From Portulaca oleracea (taxonomy: Eukaryota; Streptophyta; Magnoliopsida; Caryophyllales; Portulacaceae), in NCBI GenBank assembly GCA_029582165.1, contig CM055891.1, forward strand, positions 32,156,832-32,220,831: a stretch of 64,000 bases of DNA. Direction: 5' to 3'. The position numbers and the translations under genes were made by a program. Under the pieces are notes generated by a model. That model worked only from the letters and a program-made list of their open reading frames with translations, was not told where the DNA came from and did no database searches. Of this stretch, positions 1 through 11,348 are shown in pieces (position 1 is the stretch's first letter; each line of letters begins with the position of its first letter).

Positions 1-960
1 CTAGATCCCGCACGCGCGGCCATGCCGGATCTCGGGTGCGCAACGACGGCCGCGGCGAATACAAATGTCATTGATGGCTTTTTTTATTTTTTTTTCGTTT
101 TTTTGTTTTAATATTAATAAAATTAATATTAATTGTTATTATTGTTATATTTATTAATATTGTTATTGTTATGTTTATTAATATTGTTATTGTTATTTTT
201 ATTAATATTATTATTGATAATAATTGTTATTAATATTATTATTGTTAATAATTATTATTAGATTATTGTTAAATAATAAATAAAAATTAAATATTATATT
301 TATTAAAGTTAATATTGTTATTATTAAATATGATAATTATTAATATTGCTATTATGAATATTATAGTTAATTATGTGTTAATTTGATAATTATTAGTGAT
401 TAATTGTATTATTATTATTAATATTGTGTTATGAAAATTAATATTGTTAATATTAATATTAATGTTAATCATGTGTTAATATGACAATTAGTAGTGATTA
501 ATATCAGTGATATTGATTCGTTGTTAATATTTGATGCGTTAATATTATTTAGTGATTAAGCATGTGTTAATGTTAGTGATTAATTGTCTTAGAAAAAAAT
601 TGTAATTGTGATGTAGGGCTAAGTTTACGGGTTAGTGTATATTCCGAATAGTTTATATGTAGTTGTGTTAGAAGGATGTTGAGTTTGGATGATTTTTGTT
701 GTTATTTGTAAGTAAGTTGGCGTATATAGTTGGTATGGGTAATTTATTCATAATCCAACTTAATTGTCAATTTATGTACTCATAACTCCAAATGATGACA
801 TAATAGTTATATCACATCCATTTAATAACTTAGGTACTCAACAACTAGTTGATACGTAAGTGGATAGGTTATTTTGTGATGGTAGGTTAGGATAATAATT
901 ATGTTAATGTATAGTTATAGTATGTTAGTTGTATACGTCAAAGAAAGAGGTTGAGTTTTG
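1..960. other. AT-rich intergenic stretch, no gene seen
   Basis: A short GC-rich start (about 1-60) gives way to about 500 bases of degenerate TTATTAATATTG-type low-complexity sequence (about 100-560). No reading frame or RNA gene could be supported. It may be the outer part of the Mutator-like element to the right, but no terminal inverted repeat was found. Confidence 0.6.
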
Positions 961-1597
961 GGTCATATTAGTGTCCAAGGAGAGTGTGTGTTGTAACTTT
1001 GATAATGTATGGTTGAGAAGGTTAATCAATGCCCGCATCAACTCTTGTTTATTTGTTTGGTTCCAAAAGTAGCCCATCGTGATGAAATTGGCAGTCTGCG
1101 ATGCTGCAGGAGTTAGAAGCGTCTCAGTTCGGATACAATGCAATGTTTCTAATGTGACTGGTGGGGCAACAAGATAAAGCGGATCTGAAGAGAAGCTAGT
1201 AGTGAAAGTGCAGTACAAATCGTGTTGGACTTTCTTGCATGTAAGATTCATAGGTTCATCAAAGCATTGAGCGATGATGCAAATTCAACGCATAGATGGA
1301 CTGTGAATCTTACATGCAAGAAAGCCCAACACGATTTGTATTAGACCCTTCACTACTAGATTCTTTTTCGATCCGCTTATCTTGTTGCCCACTGTGCTAC
1401 ACAATAGAAACATTACATTGTATCGAATCGATATGCTTCTAACTCCCGAGAGTAATCAGAGACTCGCAATTTCATCACGACATGCTATTTTGGGAACCAA
1501 ACAATTAAACGAGAAGTCGACGGGCTACGACGAAAGTCTTTTCAACCATAGATTAACGATTAAACAACACACTCTCCTTGGACAATAACATGATCCT
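961..1597. repeat. Imperfect inverted repeat, arms about 290 bp, spacer about 53 bp
   Basis: Bases 961-1251 reappear in reverse complement at about 1305-1597. Both arms carry the same order of recognisable blocks, for example CTTACATGCAAGAAAG, CACGATTTGTA, CTTATCTTGTTGCCC, AATTTCATCACGA and ACACTCTCCTTGGACA. The arms differ by many substitutions and small indels. Short reading frames lie in both arms (68-108 codons) but I recognise no family in them. A transcript through the locus would fold into a long hairpin. It could be a fold-back element, an inverted duplication of a lost gene fragment, or part of the adjacent MULE. Confidence 0.8.
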
Positions 1598-1709
1598 CTT
1601 GCCTCGTGACACGACTTAGTTAACCAACAAGCGTTAACCCATTTGCGCGTATTCTTGCGACTTAAATGATTAGGATGTTATGTATGTCTTCATTTTGCAG
1701 TGATCTAAA

Positions 1710-3735
1710 ATGGTAGGGAAGAGGCAAGGGCCGAGGTTTACGGACCGCGAATCGACTTGTGAGTGGTTGGGGGTGAGTCCGGGACCCCACAGACGATGAT
1801 CGCGTCAACTCGCCGTCTTGGTCGTGAATGCAGATGCAGGTGATGCGTGAGGGCGGCCAGGACACGGGTAGTCAGGCAACGCGAGATTTCGTTGACCATC
1901 TCAACCAGGCCATGGATGAGTCTAGCGGCTCTACAACATCGGAGTCGGGGGACGATGAGACAGGGGAGCCCGAGATGCAGATGATCCCGACCTCCATCGC
2001 CAATTTTACGACTACTGGGCCAGGTTACAGGCCATCAGGTTTCATGCCGATGAGGGATTCAGCCGGGAAGTTTGCCCCAATTCGACAGGGTGGGCGAGGC
2101 GATTACGCTCTCGTGACGCTGGGTCCAGATGCGGATATCGAAGAGGAAGCGGCGCGACAATTCTGGAAGATTGGTGGTAACGCGTTCGGGGACCTGCATT
2201 CCCTCATTAATACCGAGCTTTGGAGGTCACATTGCTCGGGTAATATGGGAGGTCGCGGCGTTAAGCCTCGTGTTGTCCTTTATTGCTTGTGAAGAAGAAT
2301 GCGTTGAGGGAGTTGTGGTCAGTACACGACAAGTTGGAACCTGAATGCCAGGCTGCACTGGGAAGAATCCAAATAACCAATTTGACGGAGTTGATGTACG
2401 ACCACATCGACTCGACGTTGATCTCGGCGTTCGTTGAGAGGTGGCAACCCGACACAAACACATTTCACCTTCCCTTTGGTGAAATGACGATCATGTTGCA
2501 TGATGTGCAACATATATTGGGTCTTGCAGTTGATGGCTTGATGCCTGAAGGACTTCCTCGGGAAGTCGTTAACCAGTACGTGCCCGTGATTTTTGAAAAA
2601 GGAATGGCGGAGCTGAAGGCTGATAGCATTTATGATAAGGGTGGCATAGCTGACTCCCATTTGAGGTCGATTAGTTTATCGACCAGTTTTCCCATTCCCC
2701 ATAGGATACGGGCGTGGTTGTTGAGCATGCTCGGAAACACTATCCTCGTGGACAAATCGAGGGATAGAATTAGGCCGCATCCGTGGCCTAGCACTGATGT
2801 TATCGTTGATCGCATTGCTTGGGGGACGGTGACCTTGGCGTTCCTTTACCGCCAGTTAGGGATGGCGAGCAGGGTCGAGACAGCCAAGATGGTCGGGTGT
2901 TTGACCTCTGCGCAGCCCGGATCTACGAGTACTTTCACGATTTTAGGCCACACGCGAGCGGCCGATTAATGGGCCTCGGGCGGCGGTGGTCCCCATCCGC
3001 CCGGAAGTTCGGGACGGCGCCACGAGCTGAGGCCTCCTTGGATGCGTTGACGCCGGATCGTGTGAGTTGGGCCCCGTACGGTCCTGCCCCGTACAAGTCA
3101 TGTAGCAGGACGTTGTACAATGGAGACATTCGTGCATACGACATCAATGAGCTGTACATGCCCGATCGCGTCGTTCGGCAGTTAGGGCACCTACAACATA
3201 TCCCACGGCGATTATCAGTCCCAAAGAGCGCTGACTGACCGGCGAAGGGCCCCTACAAATTGGAATTCGTAGATGCTAACGTCGGTAGGCGGGGTTTCCA
3301 TATACAACAAAATGTCGGTCGTGATGTGCCCGCACGAAACAAGTGCCGTGGGAATCGGATGTCGCCATAAACGGTATGCGGCACATTCACACAAATTTTT
3401 GAATAACAATGCCTCCGCAAGCCAATCGACAGTCGAGGACCTTTCGACACACGAACAGGTACACTTAAACCCTCATCATAATTGAATATTTTGTGTTTTA
3501 TTTTTTGTTTTATTTTTTATTGGTCTGACCGCATTATTTTGTATTTTTTTTATAAAAGTGGGCCTATACATGGGCATCATTAGTTCAACGAGGGAGGCAT
3601 CAGTTCCAAGCGGACGATGAGACAGCGACAATTAATCGTGCTTGGTACGATGAGATGGTCGATTTGCACGGGCGTTGGTGCCATCAGATGCATATTGAAG
3701 TCCCCCAGGCGGAAGACGATGATGAGGAGGAGTAG
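1710..3735 (+). pseudogene. Plant mobile domain (PMD) protein, frameshifted
   Basis: The frame opens at ATG 1710 (MVGKRQGPRFTDRES), typical of transposon-borne plant mobile domain proteins, and breaks at TGA 36 codons later. It resumes in other frames at 1828-2292, 2283-2969 and 2819-3238. The central piece holds the PMD signature: W-P-TNTFHLPFGEMT, then LHDVQHILGL, then IRAWLL. The tail at about 3550-3735 reads WASLVQRGRHQF and ends in an acidic EDDDEEE. PMD proteins are encoded by Mutator-like and gypsy elements and by domesticated MAIL/MAIN genes. Several frameshifts and stops make this a pseudogene. It faces the MULE transposase tail to tail, about 240 bp apart, so both may come from one element. 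Confidence 0.8.
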
Positions 3736-3974
3736 ATTGTGTTGTTTAATTTCATTGTTTTTATTGTACCCTAAACTAAGTGTTAATTTGTGTTGAACTA
3801 ATTAACTGATTCTGCGTTTAGTTTTTTAATTTGTGTTTTTATTGTGTTTTTATTGTACCCTAAACTAAGCGACAATTTATGTTTTGTTTGCCGATAACGT
3901 TTCAATTAAATGCATCATTTTCAATATAAATATAATTAGCAATTCATATATATACAACGGTACAACTACAACAA

Positions 3975-4496
3975 TCATTGGCGTTGAGCGGCCCTAATAG
4001 CCTGCCATCTATCAATACGAGCCTGGAAAGGCTCATCCCAACCTTGAACAGTTATGTCTCTAGCTGCTCGCCATCCAATATGAATCGGCGGTAGAGGGCA
4101 GTCATCCCGTAAATGGATAAGCATGAAGTGGTTATTGTATCGCACAATTCCCTGAACTTTCGCAGGTGCCGTAAGTCTAGGCCCTCCTCTTATGGGTAAT
4201 ATTGATATGCATAGTTCAGCTGTCTGCGATCGTGGACCAGGAGGTGTTGACAAGAAGATCCACATCATATTCATCGCTGTCGCAGCTGGAAATAAGTCAT
4301 TTGGAGCCGACATCCAATGTTCGTACGGGGCTGGCCCAGCCAAGTGGCCGTGAATCCTTGCGTGTGTCTCAAGGAACATCTCCTTGCTGTTAGAAAACGC
4401 AGTAACATATGCATTTTCACTCGCCCGCAACTCAGTGCTCATTGAGAACCTAGCGATTGACCACTTTTCACGATCCGTAATCGCCTCGCCACGCAT
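3975..4496 (-). pseudogene. OTU-like protease domain of a MULE, fragment
   Basis: A 173-codon frame contains YEHWMSAPNDLF, then NNHFMLIHLRDDCPLPPI and WDEPFQARI. This order matches the C-terminal half of the OTU-type cysteine protease domain carried by many plant Mutator-like elements, where a His follows the filler region and CP-PP-I-W motifs close the domain. The N-terminal catalytic Asp-Gly-Asn-Cys part was not found. Another fragment with no recognised domain lies upstream in the same direction at 5147-4917. The assignment rests on motif order only. Confidence 0.55.
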
Positions 4497-5173
4497 CTGA
4501 ACCCACAGTTGCCATCAGCTACCACATCCGTCCATCCAATGACGTATGGCAAAATTAAATGTGGCAAAGCGTCCTCGAACGGGAACGGATCTTGACGCAT
4601 CCGGTTGATACCTGCGAATCATATTAACTTAAGTTATAAACAACAATATATAGTCATTATTAAAACCAAACAAGTGCTATAAATATACGCAAACCTGTTG
4701 ACCCCATCCCAACTGATGAAGAACTGGTTCCCTTTTTCCTCGAATTAAATCGTTGTCTTGCTACCCGTCCGATGATCGTCGTACTCAAACGCCTGGGATT
4801 GCGTCGCGTTGATTTTGAAGTCTTGATGCACGGGCCGTGGGGGCTTGTCTGCGGATCGGAATATACTCGCATCGGGATTCAACTTTCCATTGAGGACAGT
4901 TTACGTGTCGCACAAGCTATTTGGTCACTCTCCGAACTCGGTTAGCTAGTTCCTCAAATTGTTCTAAGTCTGTACCTGGTGGAATATCATTTGAGCATGC
5001 AGTTTCACCATCGCCAATCACTGACAGTTGTCTCCAAAACATATTTATCCGTGTCGTGAATTGGCTCTCGGATCGTAAACTTCCATCATAGAACACGCGC
5101 ACGGGAGGAGGTGGGTTCTCGACACCAGGTGATCGCATAAGTAGCATTCATTTTCATACCTCATCGCCAGCAT

Positions 5174-5851
5174 CTAATTGAGCTCATACGACATAAGGTC
5201 CAATGCGTGATGAGATACTCTTCCGAGCAAATTCTTAAAGAAATGAGATCGACCTAATTGCCTGTGCGTGCTCCTTGATAGTTCAAGCTCCCTCTTAATC
5301 TTCGTATGTTGATTCTCCAAGTGAAAGTGAATCTTCGCAAACACACGATCGAAGGTGCCTCTGGAACTGCCGATATAATACTTTAGTGATGAATGCTGGC
5401 TCTCAACTCTTGAAGTGGCTGTGTTCCCCATATGAGGTACATTATCGGTCCAAGCACAAACAAATTTTTCTTTATGACTCAGCCACGTCCCCGTAAGATA
5501 ATCAACTATCGGTTTGTTTTTCCCGATCCACGCGTTAACAACCTCTTTCCACTTGACCTTGAAATCTCCAACAGTCTTCGCATGTACAATGCCGTTCCAG
5601 AAATGATGTCTGAAATGAAGCCCGAGTCCGAGCTTCTTGCCCCCAGTAAGGACGTTCACTTTGTTCTCCACATCATTCGCAATATGCCACACGCACAAAA
5701 GTTGATGCACATTTGGGTAAACCCTGGCAACAGCCCCCAACAAAGCATCCTGCTTGTCCGTCACAAACACGGATGGAATTACATCGGTACCCAACAATTC
5801 ATACACTCTCCACAATAGCCACTCATAAGATTCCATCTTCTCGTCCCGCAT
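5174..5851 (-). pseudogene. MULE transposase core, N-terminally truncated
   Basis: This 225-codon frame is the C-terminal part of a Mutator-like transposase. VFVTDKQDALLGAV carries a catalytic-type Asp, HQLLCVWHIANDVE the downstream CxxH motif, and TSRVESQHSSLK the conserved Glu region. The family usually begins with a first catalytic Asp in a VDGTH-type motif, which is absent: the frame starts at KMESYEWLLW, about where the family continues after that motif. Immediately right of the break the sequence becomes the LLG copy 1 5' flank (homology to copy 2 begins near 5866), so a deletion or insertion junction lies at about 5851-5870. Not functional. Confidence 0.85.
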
Positions 5852-5865
5852 GAACGAGTAAACAT

Positions 5866-6305
5866 GTTATATTTAATTCCTAAACACGAATATTAGCATG
5901 AATTCTTAAGGTAGTAGTATTTTCTATATAAGACAAATTAGTTACGTTTAAGTTTTCTAAAGTTTTGTGTAAGCATGATTTACATTGAAATTGTTATTCT
6001 TGTTGAGATGAAAACTTAAGCCTAACGCACGTACATTATGGTTAATTAAACATGTTTCATACAATCTAGTTAATTGAGTATGATTCATATTATTAATCAC
6101 AATAAATGTAACTTTTACTCACGTTTAACTCTTGAAACATGCATGGACTAGCTTATTTAATTCATTTGCGTAACTGATCAGTAATTTATTGTCATATAAT
6201 ATCTATAACTATGTGTACATGAATTCTGTATATATTCTTCAACAATCAATGAAATATTTTCCACTTTCAGTATTTCTTATAGCTATAGTTGTGTAGATTT
6301 ATAAC
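5866..6305 (+). promoter_or_regulatory. Displaced 5' flank of LLG copy 1
   Basis: This block is homologous to the sequence just upstream of LLG copy 2 (about 32875-33925, minus the MITEs there). Shared stretches include CTAAACACGAA, TTTTCTATATAAGACAAATT, TTATATATTCTTCAAC-type text and TTATAGCTATAG. In copy 2 it runs directly into the start codon. In copy 1 it is cut at 6305 by a 4.1-kb LTR retrotransposon and resumes at 10424, 43 bp before the ATG. It is therefore probably the original promoter, now 4.1 kb away. Confidence 0.75.
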
Positions 6306-7346
6306 TGATGTATAATGCGATCATGTGATCAATGATCACATTACACAACAATATAAGGATCTTTAAACTTGGGGTTGGTTAGATTGATTCTTATACGAAT
6401 GAAAAGATGAAAATGGCATGTAAATGGATGAATAATGGATGATGGACGAATGGATGGATGGGTGAACGAATGAATGAGAATGTATTATGGTTGGTATGGA
6501 ATAGAATGGAATGAAAATGCAATGGAAATCAAAAGATTCAAAAGAATAGATTGAAACTTACAACAAGAATGAATCGTTTGATCGAATGATAAACGGCTTG
6601 GGATCTTCTAAGGAGATACAGATTCACCACTCCTAGAATCCTCCAACTCTTCCTATCACCAATCTAAGATATCCAATCTTAGAATAGAAGAAGAGATTCA
6701 AAGAGACTCCTCTCAAGAAGACTCAATTTCTAACACAAAGGTTAGAGAGAACAAAGCATAAGCTTTTGATTTGATTTGTGTATGTTGTGGGATGAATTAC
6801 AAGAGGCCTAAGGGGGTATTTATAGTAATCCTAAGCCCCCTTGGACGTGCACTAATCAAGAAGCTAGACCCTTGAGGCTTACATCATACTACACATTTAT
6901 TACATCATAAAACTCTAAAATACAACTCTAGGAAGAAAAGACTATAACTCCTTCAATACTTGTCCGTTTTCCAAGATTCAAAAACCATTGGAAAGCTCTT
7001 TCAATGTACTCAAATCTGTCTTTGGATGACTTCCTCAATAGACGTATAGATCTAGAGTTATAGAGCAGAATATCGAACTGCACTTGATAAGGTCCTCTAC
7101 TGCCGTGAGTGATGATTACTCAATAAAGGACTTTTATCTCCAAGAGTGATTTAAGCTCGTTGATGTCCTCATATATATGAGAATAACTCCATGTAAGCTA
7201 GAATACCATCAAGGTCCTTCACGCTTTCTTCCTTGAGCTAATAAACCTTTGTGGTTGTTGATACCCAAGGCGACATTTGTAGCTTCTAGCTGGATTAAGG
7301 TCCTCTTAGCTAACCTTGATGTATATAGATGGGCGATTATACATCA
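6306..7346 (-). repeat. 3' LTR of the gag-only element
   Basis: 1041 bp, starting TGATGTATAATGCGATC and ending GATTATACATCA. It aligns along its whole length with 9386-10423. It contains a GAATGGATGGATG-type tract near 6445-6490 and a CCCCCTTGGACGTGCAC stretch near 6836. Confidence 0.95.
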
Positions 7347-7360
7347 TTCTCCCCCGGTTG
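7347..7360 (-). promoter_or_regulatory. Polypurine tract
   Basis: On the minus strand this reads CAACCGGGGGAGAA and abuts the TG of the 3' LTR, the expected place for plus-strand priming. Confidence 0.8.
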
Positions 7361-7403
7361 AAAAAGTTTGTCCTCAAACTTAGACAAAACTTCTTCTAAA
7401 CCG

Positions 7404-9179
7404 TTACATAGCACTTCTCCTAAGCTCACCCTTCTTCTTATAAGAGATCTTTCCAAAAGTATTGTACACTTCAACTTGCTTCTTCTTCTTGCGTTCCTTG
7501 AAGAGATTACAAACTCTCTTTTTAAATGCTTTGAAATCATCATAGATCCCTTTGATGATTGACTTGAACTTCCACTTTCTTCCAATGTTTCTCATGAATA
7601 ATCCAATGACATCATCACGGTTTCCAACCTCCATTGGTGTAAGAATGAGACTCCTTGGTTCTTCAAATTCATGATACTTATTCTCCATAAGTGCCATAAG
7701 AGTGCTTTGATCCTCCTTGAGCCGTGAGACACAAGGTGGTAATAAGGATGCCTCTTGGAGCATGATACTCCTATCATACAACTTTGATTCTTCCAACAAA
7801 GTATAACAAGAATCCATAGAAGTAATTTTACAATATAATAAATTTTTGCAAATCTTGTAAAAACAAAGACTTACTAAACTTCTTGGAACAAAATGAATGT
7901 CCTTGTCATGAAATGAATAACCGTGTGAATAGCTCTCCATTTGTAATGTTTGGACCCTTGTTGTAGCGAGGCCAATATCATTGCCATGGTCCTTATCAAC
8001 GCCAATGTTAGCGTCAAGATCCTCATAGATGACACTACTTTCTCCTTCTTGGATCAATGAACATACTTCTTCTTGGATGGTATATTGAGAGTAAGAAATA
8101 ATCTCTCTTTGTTGTTGATCTTGCGGTACACTAGCCTCTTTCAAGACTCTACTTACAACAAGCAACTCTTCTCCACTTAATTCTTCTACATACATCGTTT
8201 CTAGTACAATATCCTCTTCTTTTTCTTCCTCGTGTACTTCATGAGGCACGCTACATACCTCATTCATGCCAAGTTTATGAACATCCTCATGCTCGTCAAA
8301 TACATCAAATACAACACTTTCAATTTCTGGTTGTATGCTTAATGATGTTTGACAATCAACCAAAGATACTTCTTTCTCCTTAGGACATGCACTTTCAACA
8401 TGATCAACACTTTGGCAATATAGACATGTACTTAGGACAATGGAAGTGGGGTGGTTATAGGCTATTTTGAGGAGCTTTGGATAGTAGGTGGGGAGGTTTA
8501 GGGGCTGTTTTGTGGAGTGATGGGCAATATGTTGTAGGGGCTATTTTGGAGGCGTTTGGACGAGAGGTTTGGGACAAGTTTGTGGCTTCGTTTGAAGGTC
8601 CTTGGCGTGGGATTGTTGGGATGGTTTGTGAGGTCTTTGTTGTATATGGGTTTTATCCCAAAGTTCTCTACTCCTTACTTGTATTTCAACATCAAGAGCT
8701 AAAGAACTCAACTCTTCCAAGTTTGTGTAAGGTTGATTTACAACATGTCGAATGTAATCATTAAGACCAAGAGAGTAACACACCAAAACTCGTTGATCAT
8801 TCTCTTTAAGAGCATATTTCCATAATAGCCGCCTGAATTCTATTGTATATTCAACCACGTCCTTGCTCCCTTGCTCCATTCTTTCAAGTTTGTCGATGTA
8901 GTCTCCTTTGTAATTGAATGGCAAGAACTCTTCTTGAAATTTATTTCCACTCTTCTTGCTGGAACGTTTTCTCCATTCATAAGGTGCTTCATATTCAACC
9001 TCATAAGAATGTACCACACGTGAATTTGCGCTTCTTGATCCCTTTTGAAGGATCCCACGTTCTTCCATTTGTGTGGTGAGATCATGAATTTGTTGATCCA
9101 AACGTTGTAAATCACGTTGTGAACTCATGCTATATCTTTTGCAAGCCATAGAATATGAATCTTGATATAAAAAGATCAC
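7404..9179 (-). pseudogene. Gag-like protein with one in-frame UAG and an unknown C-terminal domain
   Basis: On the minus strand one frame runs from 9179 to a terminal stop at 7404, broken only by TAG at 8543-8541. Before the stop: a coiled-coil-like start (SSQRDLQRLDQQIHDLTTQ) and the C-terminal half of a retrotransposon gag domain (EQGSKDVVEYTIEFRRLLW). The FLP motif follows directly on a Lys/Ser-rich linker, so the Trp-rich gag core seems deleted. After the stop the frame stays open and contains a CCHC zinc knuckle (CX2CX4HX4C, CLYCQSVDHVESAC, near 8430-8390), then about 320 residues that are first very acidic (EVHEEEKEEDIVLE) and finally basic (FKERKKKKQ). I recognise no family in that part. 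The UAG may be a mutation or a read-through site. Confidence 0.75.
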
Positions 9180-9369
9180 AAGAAACTCATGGTTTTGGGG
9201 TTAGCATGTAGGGACGAGAGGGGGTTTGTGTTTAGGCTTGATTGTGTTTGGTTTTTGGGTTCTTTGTGGTGTTCATGGTAGACGTGTGATGGAGGGATGG
9301 TGGGGAACGTTTTTGAGATGGAAAGATGGTAAAAAGATGGTGCAAGAACTAAAAGAATCAATCTCCTAG

Positions 9370-9381
9370 GCTCTGATACCA
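9370..9381 (-). promoter_or_regulatory. Primer-binding site, initiator tRNA-Met
   Basis: The minus strand reads TGGTATCAGAGC, complementary to the 3' end of plant initiator tRNA-Met. Four bases separate it from the right LTR, which fixes the element as minus strand. Confidence 0.9.
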
Positions 9382-9385
9382 ATTT

Positions 9386-10423
9386 TGATGTATAATGGGA
9401 TCATGGATGATCACATTACACAACAATATAAGGATCTTTAAACTTGGGGTTGGTTAGATTGATTCTTAAACGAATGAAAAGATGAAAATGGCATGTAAAA
9501 GGATGAATAATGGATGATGGACGAATGGATGGATGGGTGAACGAATGAATGAGAATGTATTCTGGTTGGTATGGAATAGAATGGAATGAAAATGCAATGG
9601 AAATCAAAAGATTCAAAAGAATAGATTGAAACTTACAACAAGAATGAATCGTTTGATCGAATGATAAACGGCTTGGGATCTTCTAAGAAGATACAGATTC
9701 ACCACTCCTAGAATCCTCCAACTCTTCCTATCACCAATCTAAGATAGCCAATCTTAGAATAGAAGAAGAGATTCAAAGAGACTTCTCTCAAGAAGACTCA
9801 ATTTCTAACACAAAGGTTAGAGAGAACAAAACATAAGCTTTTGATTTGATTTGTGTATGTTGTGGGATGAATTACAAGAGGCCTAAGGGGGTATTTATAG
9901 TAATCCTAAGCCCCCTTGGACGTGCACTAATCAAGAAGCTAGGCCCTTGAGGCTTACATCATGCTACACATTTATTACATCATAAAAACTCTAAAATACA
10001 ACTCTAGAAAGAAAAGACTATAACTCCTTCAATACTTGTCCGTTTTCCAAGATTCAAAAACCATTGGAAAGCTCTTTCAATGTACTCCAATCTGTCTTTG
10101 GATGACTTCCTCAATAGACGTATAGATCTAGAGTTATAGAGCAGAATATCGAACTGCACTTGATAAGGTCCTCTACTGTCGTGAGTGATGATTACTCAAT
10201 AAAGGACTTTTATCTCCAAGAGTGATTTAAGCTCGTTGATGTCCTCATATATATGAGAATAACTCCATGTAAGCTAGAATACCATCAAGGTCCTTCACGC
10301 TTTCTTCCTTGAGCTAATAAACCCTTGTGGTTTGTTGATACCCAAGGCGACATTTGTAGCTTCTAGCTGGATTAAGGTCCTCTTAGCTAACCTTGATGTA
10401 TATAGCTGGGCGATTATACATCA
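9386..10423 (-). repeat. 5' LTR of the gag-only element
   Basis: 1038 bp, from TGATGTATAATGGGATC to GATTATACATCA, near-identical to 6306-7346. It ends 43 bp before the LLG copy 1 start codon, so promoters inside it point away from that gene. Confidence 0.95.
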
Positions 10424-10466
10424 ATAACTAGTTAAAAACAATAAAAAAACAAAAAAAATTGATTAT

Positions 10467-11348
10467 ATGATGAGGATGTCGAAGCAATATTCACTAGTTG
10501 TATTCTTCGTGATTATCGCACTCTTGTCTCCAACTCATTCACTCTCTTTTATTTCAGGTTCTCTCGATTCAACTCCTCAAGGATGTTCATTTTGAATCAT
10601 GGAAGTTTATCTTGCAAAATTAGTTTCTTCTTCTTCTTTTTTTTTCTTTTTTTTTTTGCGCATATAGATAAGCATGTGTATATGGTGCGAGTTCAAAAGT
10701 TGAATCATTGATAGCATTTTTCTTCCATGTGTATAGATAAAACCAAGCAAAGTCGTTTGTCTATAAGGCGCAATCTTCTCCAGGCCGAACCGCCTCTACG
10801 AGGTATATATATATATCTTCTCCCATTTTTTTTTCTAAACATTTATGGAAATGTCCTACAAAATTTTTTAATTTCAAGTGAACTATAATCATTTTTGTTT
10901 TAAATTATAATTGTCAGCATATTATTTAACCCAAACTCTTTTATCGTAACTCTAATTCCACTATAGTTGAATTATTCCTTATATTATATATTTCATTTTC
11001 GTTTTTATTTAGCAAATTGAAAATAATTGTTATGTTCTTTCACAACGTGCAGATTGTCCAATGGATTTTGGAAAGCTAGACTATGAAAAAGTAATTGCAA
11101 GCAAGTGCAAAGCACCAGAGTATCCTGTAGGTCCATGTTGTGATGCATTTAAGGAAATTGTATGCCCCTATGCTAATCTATTAAATGACTTGGGTAGCAA
11201 TTGCGCTGAGAATTTGTGGTTCTATCTTAACGACTACTATCCATATGGATATATCCTTCATAATTGTCCCAATAATGAGCGTGGAATTGAATGCGATTAT
11301 CCTCCCTTACTTTCTCCTTCCCCCACCACACTCTCCCACGAAAACTAA
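10467..11348 (+). CDS. LORELEI-like (LLG) eight-cysteine secreted protein, copy 1
   Basis: Three exons with GT-AG introns and matching phases: 10467-10557, 10737-10802, 11053-11348, giving 150 residues. Residues 1-27 are a hydrophobic signal peptide; FIS at its end and RRNLLQA in exon 2 are typical of the family. Exon 3 encodes the modified eight-cysteine domain (DCP, SKCKAPEYP, GPCCDAF, VCPY, LGSNC, HNC, IEC: eight Cys). LORELEI/LLG proteins are co-receptors that chaperone FERONIA-type kinases and bind RALF peptides at the plasma membrane. The usual hydrophobic GPI-attachment tail is missing: the frame stops after SPSPTTLSHEN and no GT donor precedes the stop. A secreted, unanchored product is inferred. 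A retrotransposon separates the gene from its ancestral 5' flank. Paralogue at 33938. Confidence 0.88.

Larger units (their letters stand above)
6306..10423 (-). mobile_element. Non-autonomous gag-only LTR retrotransposon
   Basis: The element has two near-identical LTRs that begin TGATGTATAATG and end TTATACATCA, and perfect 5-bp target duplications ATAAC at 6301-6305 and 10424-10428. Orientation is minus: an initiator tRNA-Met primer site sits beside the right LTR and a purine-rich tract beside the left one. The internal region (7347-9385) codes only for a gag-like protein; no protease, reverse transcriptase or integrase is present. It would depend on another element for movement. By eye the LTRs differ at roughly 20 sites in 1040, so the insertion is fairly recent. 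It lies in the 5' flank of LLG copy 1, antisense to it. Confidence 0.95.

Noticed and set aside
9416..9616. 66-codon frame inside the 5' LTR of the gag-only element
   Set aside because: It is the reading of GAATGGATGG-type repeats in the LTR; the corresponding LTR copy is not maintained as coding.
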